Of a DNA stretch of 64,000 bases, positions 11,576 through 20,926 are shown piece by piece. Source of the DNA: Terriglobia bacterium (GTDB taxonomy: Bacteria > Acidobacteriota > Terriglobia > Terriglobales > Acidobacteriaceae). How positions within the stretch are numbered: position 1 is the stretch's first letter; the number at the start of each line of letters is the position of its first letter. The position numbers and the translations under genes are program-made. The notes under the pieces are model-generated. The model was not told where the DNA came from and made no database searches. It was given only the letters and a program-made list of their open reading frames with translations. The stretch is from the NCBI GenBank assembly GCA_020073165.1, contig JAIQFP010000024.1, positions 1 to 64,000 on the forward strand, read 5' to 3'.

Positions 11576-12031
11576 TCACGCGCCGAACTGGCGCAGGTGA
11601 TGGTCCATGTGCAGATATCCCCAGCGCTGCCAGTCGTCGTCCGACATGGCGCCAAAGACGGGGTGGGGATGCCATTCGAAGTCCTTGGGCTGGCGGGTGA
11701 AGCGATCGAGGAGGCGGCGCAACTCGCGCATGTCGGCTTCAAACTCCGTCGGAGGCGTCCCACCGATCAACTGGTCCATCTCCGTCCGCGTCTTAAATCC
11801 TTTCGGCCAGGAGAGAGGGACATAAAGCGCAAACCACTTTGCGAGTTTGCGTGCGAACCAGGGCGCGAGCGTCAGGCGCCGCTCTCCCATGGGACCGCGG
11901 AAGGAATCGCTGAGGTGGCACACCATCTGAGGGGCCGACATTTTTCCCCAGCGGCGCTGGCTGGTGGGCTGAATTCTTGCCAGGCGCGTGATGATTTCTT
12001 CTTTGTCCTGCGGATTGCGAAGAGTTTTCAT
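11576..12031 (-). CDS. DUF1569 (DinB-like) protein
   Basis: A 151-aa protein of the DUF1569 type, a branch of the DinB-like fold. Visible landmarks are RRWGKMSAPQMVCHLSDSF in the first half and WQRWGYLHMDHHLRQFGA at the C-terminus, giving His residues in the expected metal positions. Start ATG 12031 is preferred over GTG 12043. Function unknown. It is the second DinB-like gene in this region; a truncated third lies at 15741. Confidence 0.75.
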   Translation of the reverse strand: MKTLRNPQDKEEIITRLARIQPTSQRRWGKMSAPQMVCHLSDSFRGPMGERRLTLAPWFARKLAKWFALYVPLSWPKGFKTRTEMDQLIGGTPPTEFEADMRELRRLLDRFTRQPKDFEWHPHPVFGAMSDDDWQRWGYLHMDHHLRQFGA

Positions 12032-12170
12032 GCTGGTGCGCACAATGGTACAAGAGCCGGGGGCGCAGGTGCATCGGCCGCGCCTGCCGCTTCATCTAAA
12101 GGGCTTTGACCGAGGAGTGTAGGGTCAATGTATCCTCTGTAGCTCGAGAGCCGAGGGCAATCGTCGAACT

Positions 12171-13134
12171 TTGGAACCCATCACCCACTTTCTGACCGGC
12201 GCGTGCCTGGGACGTGCCGGGCTGAATCGCAAGACGGCGCTGGCCACGGCCACGCTGACGCTGGCGGCGGAAGCTCCTGACCTCGACGTTCTCGGCAGTT
12301 TCAAGGGCCCGGCCTTCGGGTTCGCGCATCATCGCGGGTTCACACACTCTTTCCTGGGCATCGCTCTAGTATCAGCTGTGGTGGTCGGCTTCATGTATGT
12401 CATCTGGCGGATGCGCGGGCGCAAGACCAAAGATCCCAACCTGCAGCCGCGCTGGGGAGTGCTGTATGGCTATGCGTATCTCGCCGGATTGACTCACATC
12501 CTGCTCGACTTCAGCAACAACTATGGGGTGCGGCCGTTCTGGCCGTTTTCTGAAAAATGGTACTCGTGGGACATCGTGTTCATCATTGAACCGATCATGC
12601 TTGTTCTTCTGGCCGGGGGTCTGTTGCTGGGCGGGCTGTTTTCCCTAGTTAACCAGGAGATCAGCGGAAGCCGCAAAGGGCCACAGGGTCGCCTGGCCGC
12701 AAGCCTGGCGCTGGTGGGGGTAGCGGCGATGTGGGGTGTGCGCGATTACGAGCACCGCCGGGCGGTCAACGCCTTGGAATCGCGGCTGTATAAGGACGCC
12801 GATCCCATCCGGGCCTCGGCTTATCCCTACATGTGGAACCCGCATCCGCTATAAGCCAGAGGAAACGGAAGTGACCCAGGCGGCGAAGCGGAGCTACCTG
12901 GGGCGGGTGTACCTAGACTGGGCAAAGTATCCCGTAACCGAGACGCAAGAGGTGGGACAGCCGCAGCCCGGATACATTGTGCGTTTTCGGGACCTGCGCT
13001 ACGACTATCCCGGCCGAATGGGCGGAAGTCCGTTGGGAGCGGGTGTGGAACTTGACCGCAACCTGAACGTGGTGGCGGAGAGGTTCGGATGGAGGCGTAG
13101 CGTCGTGTCGCGGGGTCCAGCCAGTTCACCGTAG
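12171..13134 (+). pseudogene. Metal-dependent membrane hydrolase (YdjM type), frameshifted
   Basis: The first 227 codons (TTG start at 12171) encode the N-terminal part of a DUF457/YdjM-like integral membrane hydrolase: EPITHFLTGACLGR, APDLDVL and AHHRGFTHS carry the usual His/Asp ligands, followed by transmembrane segments. The frame stops at 12854 right after YPYMWNPHPL. Protein-like sequence resumes at once in another frame (RIRYKPEETEVTQAAKR, then SYLGRVYLDWAKYPV ... [15 protein letters not shown]) to 13134. From my memory of homologues, roughly 30 residues between these blocks also seem to be missing. This suggests a deletion with frame change near 12840-12850, or a sequence error. Extents are approximate. 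Confidence 0.7.
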
Positions 13135-13177
13135 TCCGCGATTCCGCCCTTGCACCGGTGATTCACTGGAGGAAAAC

Positions 13178-14278
13178 TTGAGATTGCGCTCAATCACCAT
13201 TGGGGTCGTAGGCACTCTCCTGCTCGCTGTCGCGGCGTCAGCTCAAACCACTTCTGATGCGGTTGACCGATACATCCAGGCCGAGATGCAAAAACGGAAG
13301 ATCCCAGGATTAGCGCTACTTGTCGCCCGCGACGGCAAGATAGTCCGCGCGCAGGGATATGGCATGTCCAACGTCGAGTTGCAGGTCCCCGTCAAACCCG
13401 AGACCCTGTTCCAGTCAGGGTCGATGGGCAAACAGTTCACGGCGACGGCGGTGATGATGCTGGTGGAGGAAGGGAAGGTTGGGTTGGACGACCCGATCAG
13501 CAAGTACTTTTCCGACGCTCCCGCCGCCTGGAAGCAGGTCACGGTGCGCCGGCTTTTGAGCCATACGGGCGGGTTTACGGACTATCCGGAGAATTTCAAC
13601 TTTCGCCAGGACCGCACCGAAGACCAGATTTTGAAGGCGATCGAAGCCGTTCCGCTGGCCTATCCCCCGGGGACAAAGTACAGTTACGCGAACCTGGGAT
13701 ATGCAACGCTGGGCATTCTGATCCACCGCGTTACCGGGAAGTTCTACGGCGACTTTCTGCAGGAGCGGATTTTCCAGCCGCTGGGAATGACTACGACCCG
13801 GATCATCAGCGAAGCCGACATCATCCCCAACCGCGCCGCCGGGTACCGCCTGGTCAAGGGAGAATTGAAAAACCAGGAATGGGTGGCGCCTACGCTAAAC
13901 ACGACGGCGGACGGCAGTCTGTACTTCTCCATTCTGGACCTCGCCAAGTGGGACGCCGCTCTCTACACGGAAAAGTTGCTGAAGCGATCAAGCCTGGAGC
14001 AGATGTGGACCGTGGCCGAGCTGAACAACGGGAAGCCAAACTCCGACAACTATGGTTTCGGCTGGTACATGGAAGAAATTCACGGTCACCACATTGTGGG
14101 GCACGCGGGCGCCTGGCAGGGGTTTACCACCAACATCTCGCGCTATGTGGACGACAAGCTGACGGTGGTGGTGCTCACCAATCTCGAGGGGGCGCATCCG
14201 GATGAGATCACGCATCATGTGGCGGGATTGTATGTGCCGGAGCTGATGCCGCCGGCGAAAGCGGAAAAGAGACCTTAG
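13178..14278 (+). CDS. Serine hydrolase of the beta-lactamase class C family
   Basis: A 366-aa secreted penicillin-binding-protein-like hydrolase. A signal peptide ([17 protein letters not shown]) precedes the domain. Catalytic motifs are present: SMGK (Ser82, Lys85), YAN (Tyr170) and HAG in [12 protein letters not shown]. Start is a TTG at 13178 with GGAGGAAAAC just upstream, a good ribosome binding site. The family includes esterases, D-aminopeptidases and DD-peptidases; a true antibiotic-resistance role should not be assumed. Confidence 0.88.
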   Translation: MRLRSITIGVVGTLLLAVAASAQTTSDAVDRYIQAEMQKRKIPGLALLVARDGKIVRAQGYGMSNVELQVPVKPETLFQSGSMGKQFTATAVMMLVEEGKVGLDDPISKYFSDAPAAWKQVTVRRLLSHTGGFTDYPENFNFRQDRTEDQILKAIEAVPLAYPPGTKYSYANLGYATLGILIHRVTGKFYGDFLQERIFQPLGMTTTRIISEADIIPNRAAGYRLVKGELKNQEWVAPTLNTTADGSLYFSILDLAKWDAALYTEKLLKRSSLEQMWTVAELNNGKPNSDNYGFGWYMEEIHGHHIVGHAGAWQGFTTNISRYVDDKLTVVVLTNLEGAHPDEITHHVAGLYVPELMPPAKAEKRP

Positions 14279-14360
14279 AACAGCATGGCTGTCGTCGGCG
14301 GGCAACGCAACTTGACGCCGCCGCCCGGGCGCGGGACAATCGTTGTTCGTCGAGGTGACC

Positions 14361-14894
14361 ATGCTGGCTTACCTGTTTGTTGTGTTCGCGATTGCGGTTC
14401 GTTTCCTGCCTCATCCCATGGCTTTTACGCCGGTAACGGCCGCCCTGCTGTTCTTCGGCGCTCGCGGCTCGCGGCGCCAGATCTGGGTGCCCCTGGCCCT
14501 GTTGGCCGTCTCTGACGTCGTCCTGACCAAGGCGGTGTATGCCTACCCGACTTTCTCCTGGGACCACTACGTGACTTGGATGTGGTATGCGGCGATGCTC
14601 TTCCTGGGCACCAGGCTTGGCACGAACTTCAAGCCGCTGCGGGTGATCGGCGGAGCGCTCGCCGGTTCGGTTTCCTTCTTTCTGCTGAGCAATTTCGCGG
14701 TATGGGCCGCGATGGATATGTATCCGAAGAACTGGGATGGGCTGATGATGTCCTACACCGCCGCTCTGCCGTTCTTCCGCCGGGGCGTTGAGGGAGACTT
14801 GCTCTTCACCATCGCGATGTTCGCCACGCCGGTGGCGCTGCACGCGCTGGCAGGGATGGTTCGTAAAGACAGCGACCACGTCGCAGCCGCTTAG
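14361..14894 (+). CDS. Small integral membrane protein
   Basis: A 177-aa polytopic protein with four to five hydrophobic segments. It resembles the DUF6580-type putative transporters: RFLPHPMAFTPVTAALLFFG near the start and a membrane core with SNFAVWAAMDMYP. The substrate-specific component of an energy-coupling transporter is one possibility, but nothing here proves it. ATG 14361 has GAGGTGACC in front and is preferred over 14343. Confidence 0.6.
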   Translation: MLAYLFVVFAIAVRFLPHPMAFTPVTAALLFFGARGSRRQIWVPLALLAVSDVVLTKAVYAYPTFSWDHYVTWMWYAAMLFLGTRLGTNFKPLRVIGGALAGSVSFFLLSNFAVWAAMDMYPKNWDGLMMSYTAALPFFRRGVEGDLLFTIAMFATPVALHALAGMVRKDSDHVAAA

Positions 14895-14928
14895 AAAATC
14901 TACTGCCGGGGTCGCCGAGAGACCGGGT

Positions 14929-15579
14929 TCATTTCTTGTCGGCGTTCTCTGCGATCTCGGCGGTTAACGCCTTTGACTTTGCCCGCCTCTGGCGCACGAC
15001 CAGCCAGATCGCCAATCCCAGCGCAACCGCTCCCAACACCCAATTGAAGTGCTCCCGGAAGATGGTGCCGGTGATCTGCACGATCTCGGGACCGAACTTC
15101 AGGGTCAGCAGCGCGATGGCAGTGAAACGGACGACCCGTCCGGCGAAGATCGCCAGCACGAAGTGGGTGAACTGCATCTCGGTGACGCCGGCGGCCAGCA
15201 CGAACAGCTTGAACGGGGTCGGCGGCGGCAGCATGGCGGGAAACATCAGGGCCCAAAACGGGTGATGTTCGAAGGCGGCGTGGATTTTGGCGAAGCGCTC
15301 GGGAGGAATGCGTTTGCGCAGCAGGGTCTCGCCCCCCGTGTATCCGATGATGTAGATGACGATGCTGCCCAGCACTGATCCCGCCGATGCCATGAATATG
15401 TACAGCAGGAAGCGGGGACGATTGGTGTACACGTAGCCGGCGACAACCGGGTCCAGGGGCAAGCCGAGCAGGCTGCCGTCGAGCGCGGCAATGGCGAAGA
15501 TGCCCCATGCGCCCAGGGGTTTTAACAGTGCCCACAGAAACGCAGTGTAGCGGGCCAGAATGTGCTTGATGGTTTGCAA
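14929..15579 (-). CDS. VTT-domain (DedA/YqaA-like) membrane protein
   Basis: A 216-aa inner membrane protein. The VTT/SNARE-associated pattern is visible: LDGSLLGLPLDPVVAGYVY, then SAGSVLGSIVIYIIGYTGG, and the re-entrant FPAMLPPPTPFKLFVLAAG before the last helices. DedA-family proteins have been linked to lipid carrier recycling and membrane potential; the role here is not known. The C-terminus is highly charged (KSKALTAEIAENADKK). Confidence 0.8.
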   Translation of the reverse strand: MQTIKHILARYTAFLWALLKPLGAWGIFAIAALDGSLLGLPLDPVVAGYVYTNRPRFLLYIFMASAGSVLGSIVIYIIGYTGGETLLRKRIPPERFAKIHAAFEHHPFWALMFPAMLPPPTPFKLFVLAAGVTEMQFTHFVLAIFAGRVVRFTAIALLTLKFGPEIVQITGTIFREHFNWVLGAVALGLAIWLVVRQRRAKSKALTAEIAENADKK

Positions 15580-15654
15580 GCGGAAACTAGCAGTGTACGC
15601 GAAAAGTCTGTAGAGACGCAGCGCCGGCTCTCAAAGCCCTGCCAGTGCGCGCCA

Positions 15655-15719
15655 GATCCCCTTCGACTTCGCTCAGGGCAGGCTCTCACCCGGCTGAACT
15701 GCGCCGGGTTCGGGATGAC
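15655..15719. repeat. Dispersed intergenic repeat (CTTCGACTTCGCTCAGGGCAG)
   Basis: Contains the CTTCGACTTCGCTCAGG block followed by a GCCGGGTTCGGGATGACG block, a combination typical of short repeats scattered between genes in many GC-rich soil bacteria. It separates the VTT gene from the truncated DinB gene. Confidence 0.5.
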
Positions 15720-15740
15720 GCCATCATCTTCGCGCTTTCA

Positions 15741-16163
15741 CTACTTCTTGGGAAAGTTCGGGTCAGCTTTGACTTCGGCGATCTGCCTGGGGTGGCGCTC
15801 GCTGTGCGCCGCGATGAACAGGACCCACTCATAGGCGTCGAGCTTCTTGCCCAGCGGGCTGTCCACGGCGTGGGCCCGCAGGTCATCGTGCCGGCGCAGA
15901 AAGTCCTCGGTCTGCTGGCGGGTCTCGGTGAAGTGCTTCAGCGATCCGGCCGGCGAACCGAAGCGGTTGGTGGGCTTGAGCGGTTCGGGAGCCTGGACTT
16001 TGTGCGAGCGGTCCGGAATCGCGGTCATGACCATTTCGTCGATGGACTGCACATCGTCGCCATCCGGTCGCTGCGGAGCTTTCATCACCTGTCCGGTGAC
16101 CATGTCCCGCAGATAATCCTCCGGTTGGTTTGGTGATAGGCGATCTCCACAGATTCTATTCAA
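15741..16163 (-). pseudogene. 5'-truncated DinB-like remnant
   Basis: The 140-codon frame carries only the C-terminal part of a DinB-like protein: LRDMVTGQVMKAP, then QTEDFLRRHDDLRAHAVDSP and YEWVLFIAAHSERHPRQI with the last two metal-binding His. The N-terminal helix with the first His (usually followed by a phrase like W.V.EVL.HI) is absent, and the first 15 residues look unrelated. It is either a degraded gene or one whose 5' part was replaced. Confidence 0.55.
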
Positions 16164-16235
16164 CCTAGGGGCGATTCTCTTTAAGTTTGGCCTTGAAAGC
16201 GGGGCAACTCGGGAACTATCTCAAGAGCAGGGCTC

Positions 16236-16730
16236 TTAGTGGCGTGTGTTTCCGCTCAACAATTGCAGCGCGTGCGGCAGCAGGTCAATCACCGCTTCGA
16301 GCGATTCGACGGCGCCCGCAGGACTGCCCGGCAAATTCAGGATTACTGATTTCCCGCGCACTCCGCACACGCCGCGGCTGAGAACGGCAAATGGTGTCTT
16401 CTTAGCCCCCTCCGAGCGCATCCGCTCCGCCACTCCTTCCAGCAAACGCTCGCAGACCGCGCGGGTGGCCTCGGGGGTGACGTCGCGCTCGGCGATGCCG
16501 GTGCCTCCGGTGGTGACTACCAGGCGCACCTTGTTTGCCAGGCGGGTGATCGCGCTTTGAATGGCCGGCTGCTCGTCGGGGACGATCTCGGTATGCGTGA
16601 CCGAGAAGTGCTGTTTTCGGAGGGCTTCCGCCACCGCAGGCCCGGACAGGTCGGCCCGCTCGCCGCGCGCCGAGGAGTCACTTACGGTGAGGACAGCCGC
16701 GGTGAGTCCTTCAGCTGTCGAGGAGGACAT
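16236..16730 (-). CDS. mogA: Molybdopterin adenylyltransferase (MogA/MoaB family)
   Basis: A 164-aa MoCF-domain protein that adenylylates molybdopterin before metal insertion. Landmarks: AVLTVSDSSARGERADLSGP at the start, the VTTGGTGIAERDVTPEAT phosphate-binding loop, and LNLPGSPAGAVESL. ATG 16730 lies inside the 3' end of the upstream response regulator gene (20-base overlap), so translation is probably coupled. MogA and MoaB cannot be separated from sequence alone. Confidence 0.9.
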   Translation of the reverse strand: MSSSTAEGLTAAVLTVSDSSARGERADLSGPAVAEALRKQHFSVTHTEIVPDEQPAIQSAITRLANKVRLVVTTGGTGIAERDVTPEATRAVCERLLEGVAERMRSEGAKKTPFAVLSRGVCGVRGKSVILNLPGSPAGAVESLEAVIDLLPHALQLLSGNTRH

Positions 16731-17478
16731 CTTCTTCTTCCTCCGTCTCACCACCGCCGTCTCGCGCCGATTCGTCGAGCAGGCGCAGGCCTTCCATGAG
16801 CAGGCCCTGCGTGTTCAAGGTCGTCGTCTGTTGCGTGGTCTTGCCTTCGAAGTTGATCTGAAAATTGCCGCCAGTCCAGCGCAGGACCTTGAAAACGGCT
16901 GCATCGCCGGTCAGCGCACCATAGACCGCATGGGTGACCTGGCCTTCGCTGAAATACATCTCGCACTTGTCGTCTTGGTTGGTGAGCGTGAGCATGCAAC
17001 TCTTGCGGCCCATCTCCAGCGACTGCACCAGGTCAATCACGTTCATCTGGGTCAGGCTACCGCGGAGCACGCCGTCGGACGCCGCCGATTTGGACATCTT
17101 TTCCAGGGCAATTTTGTCAATCACGCGCTTGATACGGTGAGTGGCTTCCTTGAGGAAGAAAGGCTTTTCGACAAACTCGTCGGCTGGGTCCTGGGTCCCG
17201 AGTTTCTCGGTGATATCGGCCTTGCTGGCCAAGAGGATCACGGAGACCCCTGCGGTCGCCGGACGGCTCTTGAGTTTTTCCACCAACTGGCGGCCGTCCA
17301 TGCCGGGCATGCGGTAGTCGCTGACCAGCAGGTCGGGAGGATCGTCCACCGCCTTGAGGAGTGCATCGGCCCCGTCACTCGCGGTGTTAACGATGGCGTG
17401 GGGGCTCAAGGCGCCGCGGAGCATCCCCAGGATCATGGGATTGTCATCCACCAGCAGGACTTTGACGATGTTCGGCAT
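16711..17478 (-). CDS. Response regulator, receiver plus PATAN (DUF4388) domain
   Basis: 255 aa. The N-terminal receiver has the acidic pair in VLLVDDNP, the phospho-acceptor Asp54 in LLVSDYRMPGMDG, and the switch Lys in FVEKPF; the usual Thr/Ser before it is within LLASKAD, so slightly atypical. The C-terminal half (GSLTQMNVIDLVQSLEMGRK ... GQVTHAVYGALTGDAAVF) is a PATAN/DUF4388 domain, a non-DNA-binding output found in gliding and signalling proteins. It sits three bases after moaC and overlaps mogA, so it is embedded in a molybdenum cofactor operon. No kinase gene is nearby. Confidence 0.85.
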   Translation of the reverse strand: MPNIVKVLLVDDNPMILGMLRGALSPHAIVNTASDGADALLKAVDDPPDLLVSDYRMPGMDGRQLVEKLKSRPATAGVSVILLASKADITEKLGTQDPADEFVEKPFFLKEATHRIKRVIDKIALEKMSKSAASDGVLRGSLTQMNVIDLVQSLEMGRKSCMLTLTNQDDKCEMYFSEGQVTHAVYGALTGDAAVFKVLRWTGGNFQINFEGKTTQQTTTLNTQGLLMEGLRLLDESARDGGGETEEEEDVLLDS

Positions 17479-17481
17479 TGC

Positions 17482-17961
17482 CTACTTTTTCTTCCGGGCG
17501 CGGGTGTAGTCGCCGCTCTTGCCTCCGGACTTGCGCTCGAGCGCGATTTCGCGAATCTCGATGCCCTTGTCGAGGGCCTTACACATATCGTACACGGTGA
17601 GGGCGGCGACGCTGGCGGCGACCAGCGCTTCCATCTCCACTCCGGTCACCGCGGTGGTCGTAACTCTTGAGGCAATAGCGACGCCATTCTCGCACAGGCG
17701 CATACGCACATCAACGTGGGCCAGCGGCAGGGGATGGCACATGGGGATCAGGTCGGAAGTCTTCTTCGCGGCCATAATTCCGGCCAGCCGAGCCACTTCG
17801 AGTGGATCGCCCTTAGGATTCTTGGGCAGGGCCCTGAGCACCGCGGGTTTCAGCGCCACGAAGGCGCTGGCCTCGGCCTCGCGCCTGGTTGGCTTCTTGG
17901 CGGAGACATCTACCATTCGGGCGCGGCCTTTGCGATCGTAATGGGAAAGCTTCCTGGGCAT
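17482..17961 (-). CDS. moaC: Cyclic pyranopterin monophosphate synthase
   Basis: Catalyses the second half of step one in molybdenum cofactor synthesis, forming cPMP from the MoaA product. The 159-aa sequence has the family landmarks: [32 protein letters not shown], and [20 protein letters not shown] with CKALDKG. ATG 17961 is preferred; 17973 is also in frame. First gene of the moaC - response regulator - mogA operon. Confidence 0.93.
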   Translation of the reverse strand: MPRKLSHYDRKGRARMVDVSAKKPTRREAEASAFVALKPAVLRALPKNPKGDPLEVARLAGIMAAKKTSDLIPMCHPLPLAHVDVRMRLCENGVAIASRVTTTAVTGVEMEALVAASVAALTVYDMCKALDKGIEIREIALERKSGGKSGDYTRARKKK

Positions 17962-18034
17962 GTGAAGGAACATCTTACAGGCACACGTTTCAAGGTTTCA
18001 GAGGTTTCAAAGCTTCAAGGCGCACTCCCGATTT

Positions 18035-19339
18035 CTAGCGCAACAGCACTGGCACCCACTCCCCCGCCGGAATCCGGTCGCGGTCCGAGGGAATCACGAT
18101 GTAGCAGTTGGTCATCACTGTGGCCGCAACGTCCCCGGATCCCTGCCACCGGGCCAATTCCACTTCCGTCTGCTCGAATTCGCCGGATAGAATCGCGGGA
18201 AGGAATCGCTTGAGCCCGGTCTTGGTCTTGATCTCGGATTTCAGCCTGGCGTGCAAGAACAAAAGCTTGCGCGGCGACAGGCCGGAGAGGGCTTCCAGTA
18301 TGGGTCGAGCGAAAAGTTCAAAACAGACCATGGTCGATACGGGGTTTCCCGGCAGCCCGAAGAAGTAAGTGTGCGCCTCAGGGGCTGAAGCCCCTTCTTT
18401 CGTATCTTCCCCGGCACGGCTGAAGCCGTGCCCTCTCGAAGACGGCACTCGTCCAAACACGAGTGGCCGTCCGGGCTGAATCTGCACTCCGGTGAAGAAG
18501 AACTCTGCCTGGAACTCCGCCAGCGCTTGCTCCACCAGGTCGTACTTGCCCATGGATACTCCCCCGGCGAGCAGCAGCAGGTCGGCTTCAAGCCCGTCGG
18601 CGATCAACTCGCGCAAGCGCCCAGGCTCATCCGGTGCAATCGGCAGCAGAAGCGGCTCGCCTCCCGCTGCCAGGATTTGCGCGGCCAGCGAATAGGTATT
18701 GGAGTTGCGAATCTGGTTGGGCCCGGGGGGGACATCGATGTCCACTACCTCGTCCCCGGTGGAAAGGACGGCAACTCTTGGCTTGGCATACACCAGGAGA
18801 TGGCTTCTTCCGACCGACGCCGCCACCGCGATCGCGGCGTGGTCCAACCGCATGCCTGAGGAAAGCAACCGCTGGCCGCGCTTGGCTTCGGAAGCGACCG
18901 GCACGATGTTGTCGCCGGTGGCAACTCCCTTTGTGATCTCGACGGTATTGCCCGCGCGCGAGGTGTATTCCACCATGACCACGGCGTCGGCTCCCGGCGG
19001 TGCGGGAGCGCCGGTCATGATGCCGGCCGCCTGCCCCGGATCAAGCTTGACAGGAACATCGGAGGGAGCCACGCCGGCCTTAATTTCGCCAATGACTTCG
19101 AGCTTGGCGGGAAGCTGCGCCAGGTCGGCGGCCCTCACCGCGTAACCGTCGCGCGTGGCTCGCGGAAAAGGCGGGAAGTTGCGATCGGCGATCACCGGCT
19201 CCGCCAGCACCTGCCCCACGCTGTCGAGCAATTCGACCAATTCCTTGCCCCGCGGACGCAGGCGGGCGGCATGCTCTTCCACCAGGTGGCGCGCGTCTTC
19301 GAAGTTCAATATCAGGGACGGCTCGGGCTGGGCAGCCAT
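18035..19339 (-). CDS. moeA: Molybdopterin molybdenumtransferase
   Basis: Inserts molybdate into adenylylated molybdopterin. The 434-aa protein has the MoeA order: N-terminal linker domain with FPRATRDGYAVRAADL, the MoCF core (VAVLSTGDEVVD, GPNQIRNSNTY, LAGGVSMGKYD) and a beta-rich C-terminal domain IV. Between PLVFGRVP and YFFGLPGNPVST there is a foreign-looking insert (SSRGHGFSRAG ... GASAPEAHT, around residues 298-323) encoded by a dispersed palindromic repeat that stays in frame. The insertion lies in a loop before a conserved motif, so the protein may remain active. Separate from moaC by about 70 bases on the same strand. Confidence 0.92.
   Translation of the reverse strand: MAAQPEPSLILNFEDARHLVEEHAARLRPRGKELVELLDSVGQVLAEPVIADRNFPPFPRATRDGYAVRAADLAQLPAKLEVIGEIKAGVAPSDVPVKLDPGQAAGIMTGAPAPPGADAVVMVEYTSRAGNTVEITKGVATGDNIVPVASEAKRGQRLLSSGMRLDHAAIAVAASVGRSHLLVYAKPRVAVLSTGDEVVDIDVPPGPNQIRNSNTYSLAAQILAAGGEPLLLPIAPDEPGRLRELIADGLEADLLLLAGGVSMGKYDLVEQALAEFQAEFFFTGVQIQPGRPLVFGRVPSSRGHGFSRAGEDTKEGASAPEAHTYFFGLPGNPVSTMVCFELFARPILEALSGLSPRKLLFLHARLKSEIKTKTGLKRFLPAILSGEFEQTEVELARWQGSGDVAATVMTNCYIVIPSDRDRIPAGEWVPVLLR
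18377..18440. repeat. Palindromic repeat inserted in frame within moeA
   Basis: Two adjacent palindromes, CAGGGGCTGAAGCCCC and GGCACGGCTGAAGCCGTGCC, followed by CTCTCGAA. A degenerate copy of the same pair (GGGGCTAAAGCCTC then GGCACTAAAGCCATGCCCTC) lies at 57899-57955 in an intergenic region. Its length keeps the moeA reading frame open. Confidence 0.65.
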
Positions 19340-19483
19340 GGAGGAGATGATACGACAGGCGGAATAGTTTCCCCACCCGACCTGTCATACTTATGTGCGG
19401 GACACCCCTACGCGAACCGGGGGACGCCCCGGGTGGCTGTTTCCCCGGGGTCCTGGCTGAGACCCTAAGACCGGAGCTCATGC

Positions 19484-20926
19484 TTGAAACATAAAGCTCT
19501 CTTATTGCTCCTGACCATCGGAGCGCTGTTCGTTCACGGCTACCATCCCTTCGCCGAGGATGCGGAGATTTACCTTCCCGGGGTCGAGAAGATCCTGCAT
19601 CCCGAGCTGTTCCCGTTTGGCGCGGAATTTTTTCAGTCGCACGCGCACCTGACCTATTTTCCTAACCTGATTGCCGCTTCCGTTCGAGTCACGCATTTGC
19701 CGCTGGAAGTCGCGCTGTTTCTTTGGCAGGTACTCTCTATTTTTCTGCTTCTGCTGGCGGGTTGGGAGTTGAGCAGCAGGTGCTTCACGGATACAAGGGC
19801 AAGATGGGCCGGAGTCGGGCTGCTGGCGGCCCTGCTGACCCTGCCCGTGGCGGGGACTGGCCTGTACATCCTGGACCAGTATCTGAACCCGCGGAACCTG
19901 ACCGCATTTGCCGGGATTCTCGCCATCGTCAAGGTGCTCGATAGAAAGTACGTGCAGGCCGGGGTGGTGCTGGCAGTCTCGGCGGTGATTCATCCCCTGA
20001 TGTCAGTGTTTGCTTTTTCTTACTGCGCGGTGCTGGTAGTGCTGGAGAGGTTTGGTCCGCGCTTTGCGGCGTTCGCTGCCCTTCTGCCTCTCGGAATTTC
20101 GTTCAGTCCGCCCTCCACGGCGTATCACGAGGTAGCGCTTTCCCATCCTTACTTCTTTCTGACGCGCTGGGCGTGGTACGAGTGGCTGGGTGCGGTGGCT
20201 CCCATCGCCATTCTGTGGTGGTTCAGCCGGATTGCGCGTGCGCGCCAGTGGCGCAATTTGGAAGTGCTGTGCCGCGCGCTGGTCGTGTATCAGATCATCT
20301 ATACGGTCGCGGCTTTGGTGATCTCGATCCCGGCCAGTCTTGAGGGTCTGGCGCGGCTCCAGCCGATGCGCAGTTTGTATCTGCTGTATATCCTGCTCAT
20401 CCTGTTCGCCGGAGGCTTGCTCGCAGAGTATGTGCTGAAGAAGCAGGTATGGCGGTGGCTGGTGCTGTTTCTGCCCTTGTGCGCGGGGATGTTCACGGCG
20501 CAGCGCGCGCTGTTTCCGGGGAGCGCGCATGTGGAATGGCCGGGCTCCGCGCCTCGCAATCCGTGGGTGCAGGCGTTTGTCTGGGTGCGCGAGAACACTC
20601 CGCGTGATGCTATCTTTGCCCTCGATCCGCACTTCATGAGCATCCCCGGCGAAGACGAGAATGGATTCCGCGCCATCGCGCAACGCAGCCGGCTGGCAGA
20701 TGAGGTCAAAGACAGCGGCGCCGTGACCATGTTCCCGCCGCTGGCCGACGCCTGGCTGGAGCAGGTGCACGCGCTCCGAGGATGGCGAGGTTTTCAATTG
20801 CAAGACTTTGAGCGCTTGCGGGAACGGTTCGGGGTGAGCTGGGTGCTGCTGCAGGCGCCTGGGGTGTCGGGGCTGGAGTGCCCATATCGGAATGAGGCGG
20901 TGCTCATCTGCAAGCTCGGGCCGTAG
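19484..20926 (+). CDS. Polytopic membrane protein, possibly GT-C-like
   Basis: A 480-aa integral membrane protein with about ten hydrophobic helices and a C-terminal soluble stretch. Charged first loop HPFAEDAEIYLPGVEKI just after helix one recalls the acidic first loop of GT-C glycosyltransferases. The C-terminal block ENTPRDAIFALDPHF, FRAIAQRSRLADEVKDSG, RFGVSWVLL resembles the uncharacterised membrane proteins annotated with DUF6798. Start TTG 19484 has GGAG seven bases upstream; the nearby ATG is out of frame. Function unproven. Confidence 0.6.
   Translation: MKHKALLLLLTIGALFVHGYHPFAEDAEIYLPGVEKILHPELFPFGAEFFQSHAHLTYFPNLIAASVRVTHLPLEVALFLWQVLSIFLLLLAGWELSSRCFTDTRARWAGVGLLAALLTLPVAGTGLYILDQYLNPRNLTAFAGILAIVKVLDRKYVQAGVVLAVSAVIHPLMSVFAFSYCAVLVVLERFGPRFAAFAALLPLGISFSPPSTAYHEVALSHPYFFLTRWAWYEWLGAVAPIAILWWFSRIARARQWRNLEVLCRALVVYQIIYTVAALVISIPASLEGLARLQPMRSLYLLYILLILFAGGLLAEYVLKKQVWRWLVLFLPLCAGMFTAQRALFPGSAHVEWPGSAPRNPWVQAFVWVRENTPRDAIFALDPHFMSIPGEDENGFRAIAQRSRLADEVKDSGAVTMFPPLADAWLEQVHALRGWRGFQLQDFERLRERFGVSWVLLQAPGVSGLECPYRNEAVLICKLGP

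Noticed and set aside
13178-14278. Antibiotic-resistance beta-lactamase
   Set aside because: The motifs define the broad serine hydrolase family; nothing specific to class C resistance enzymes is seen.
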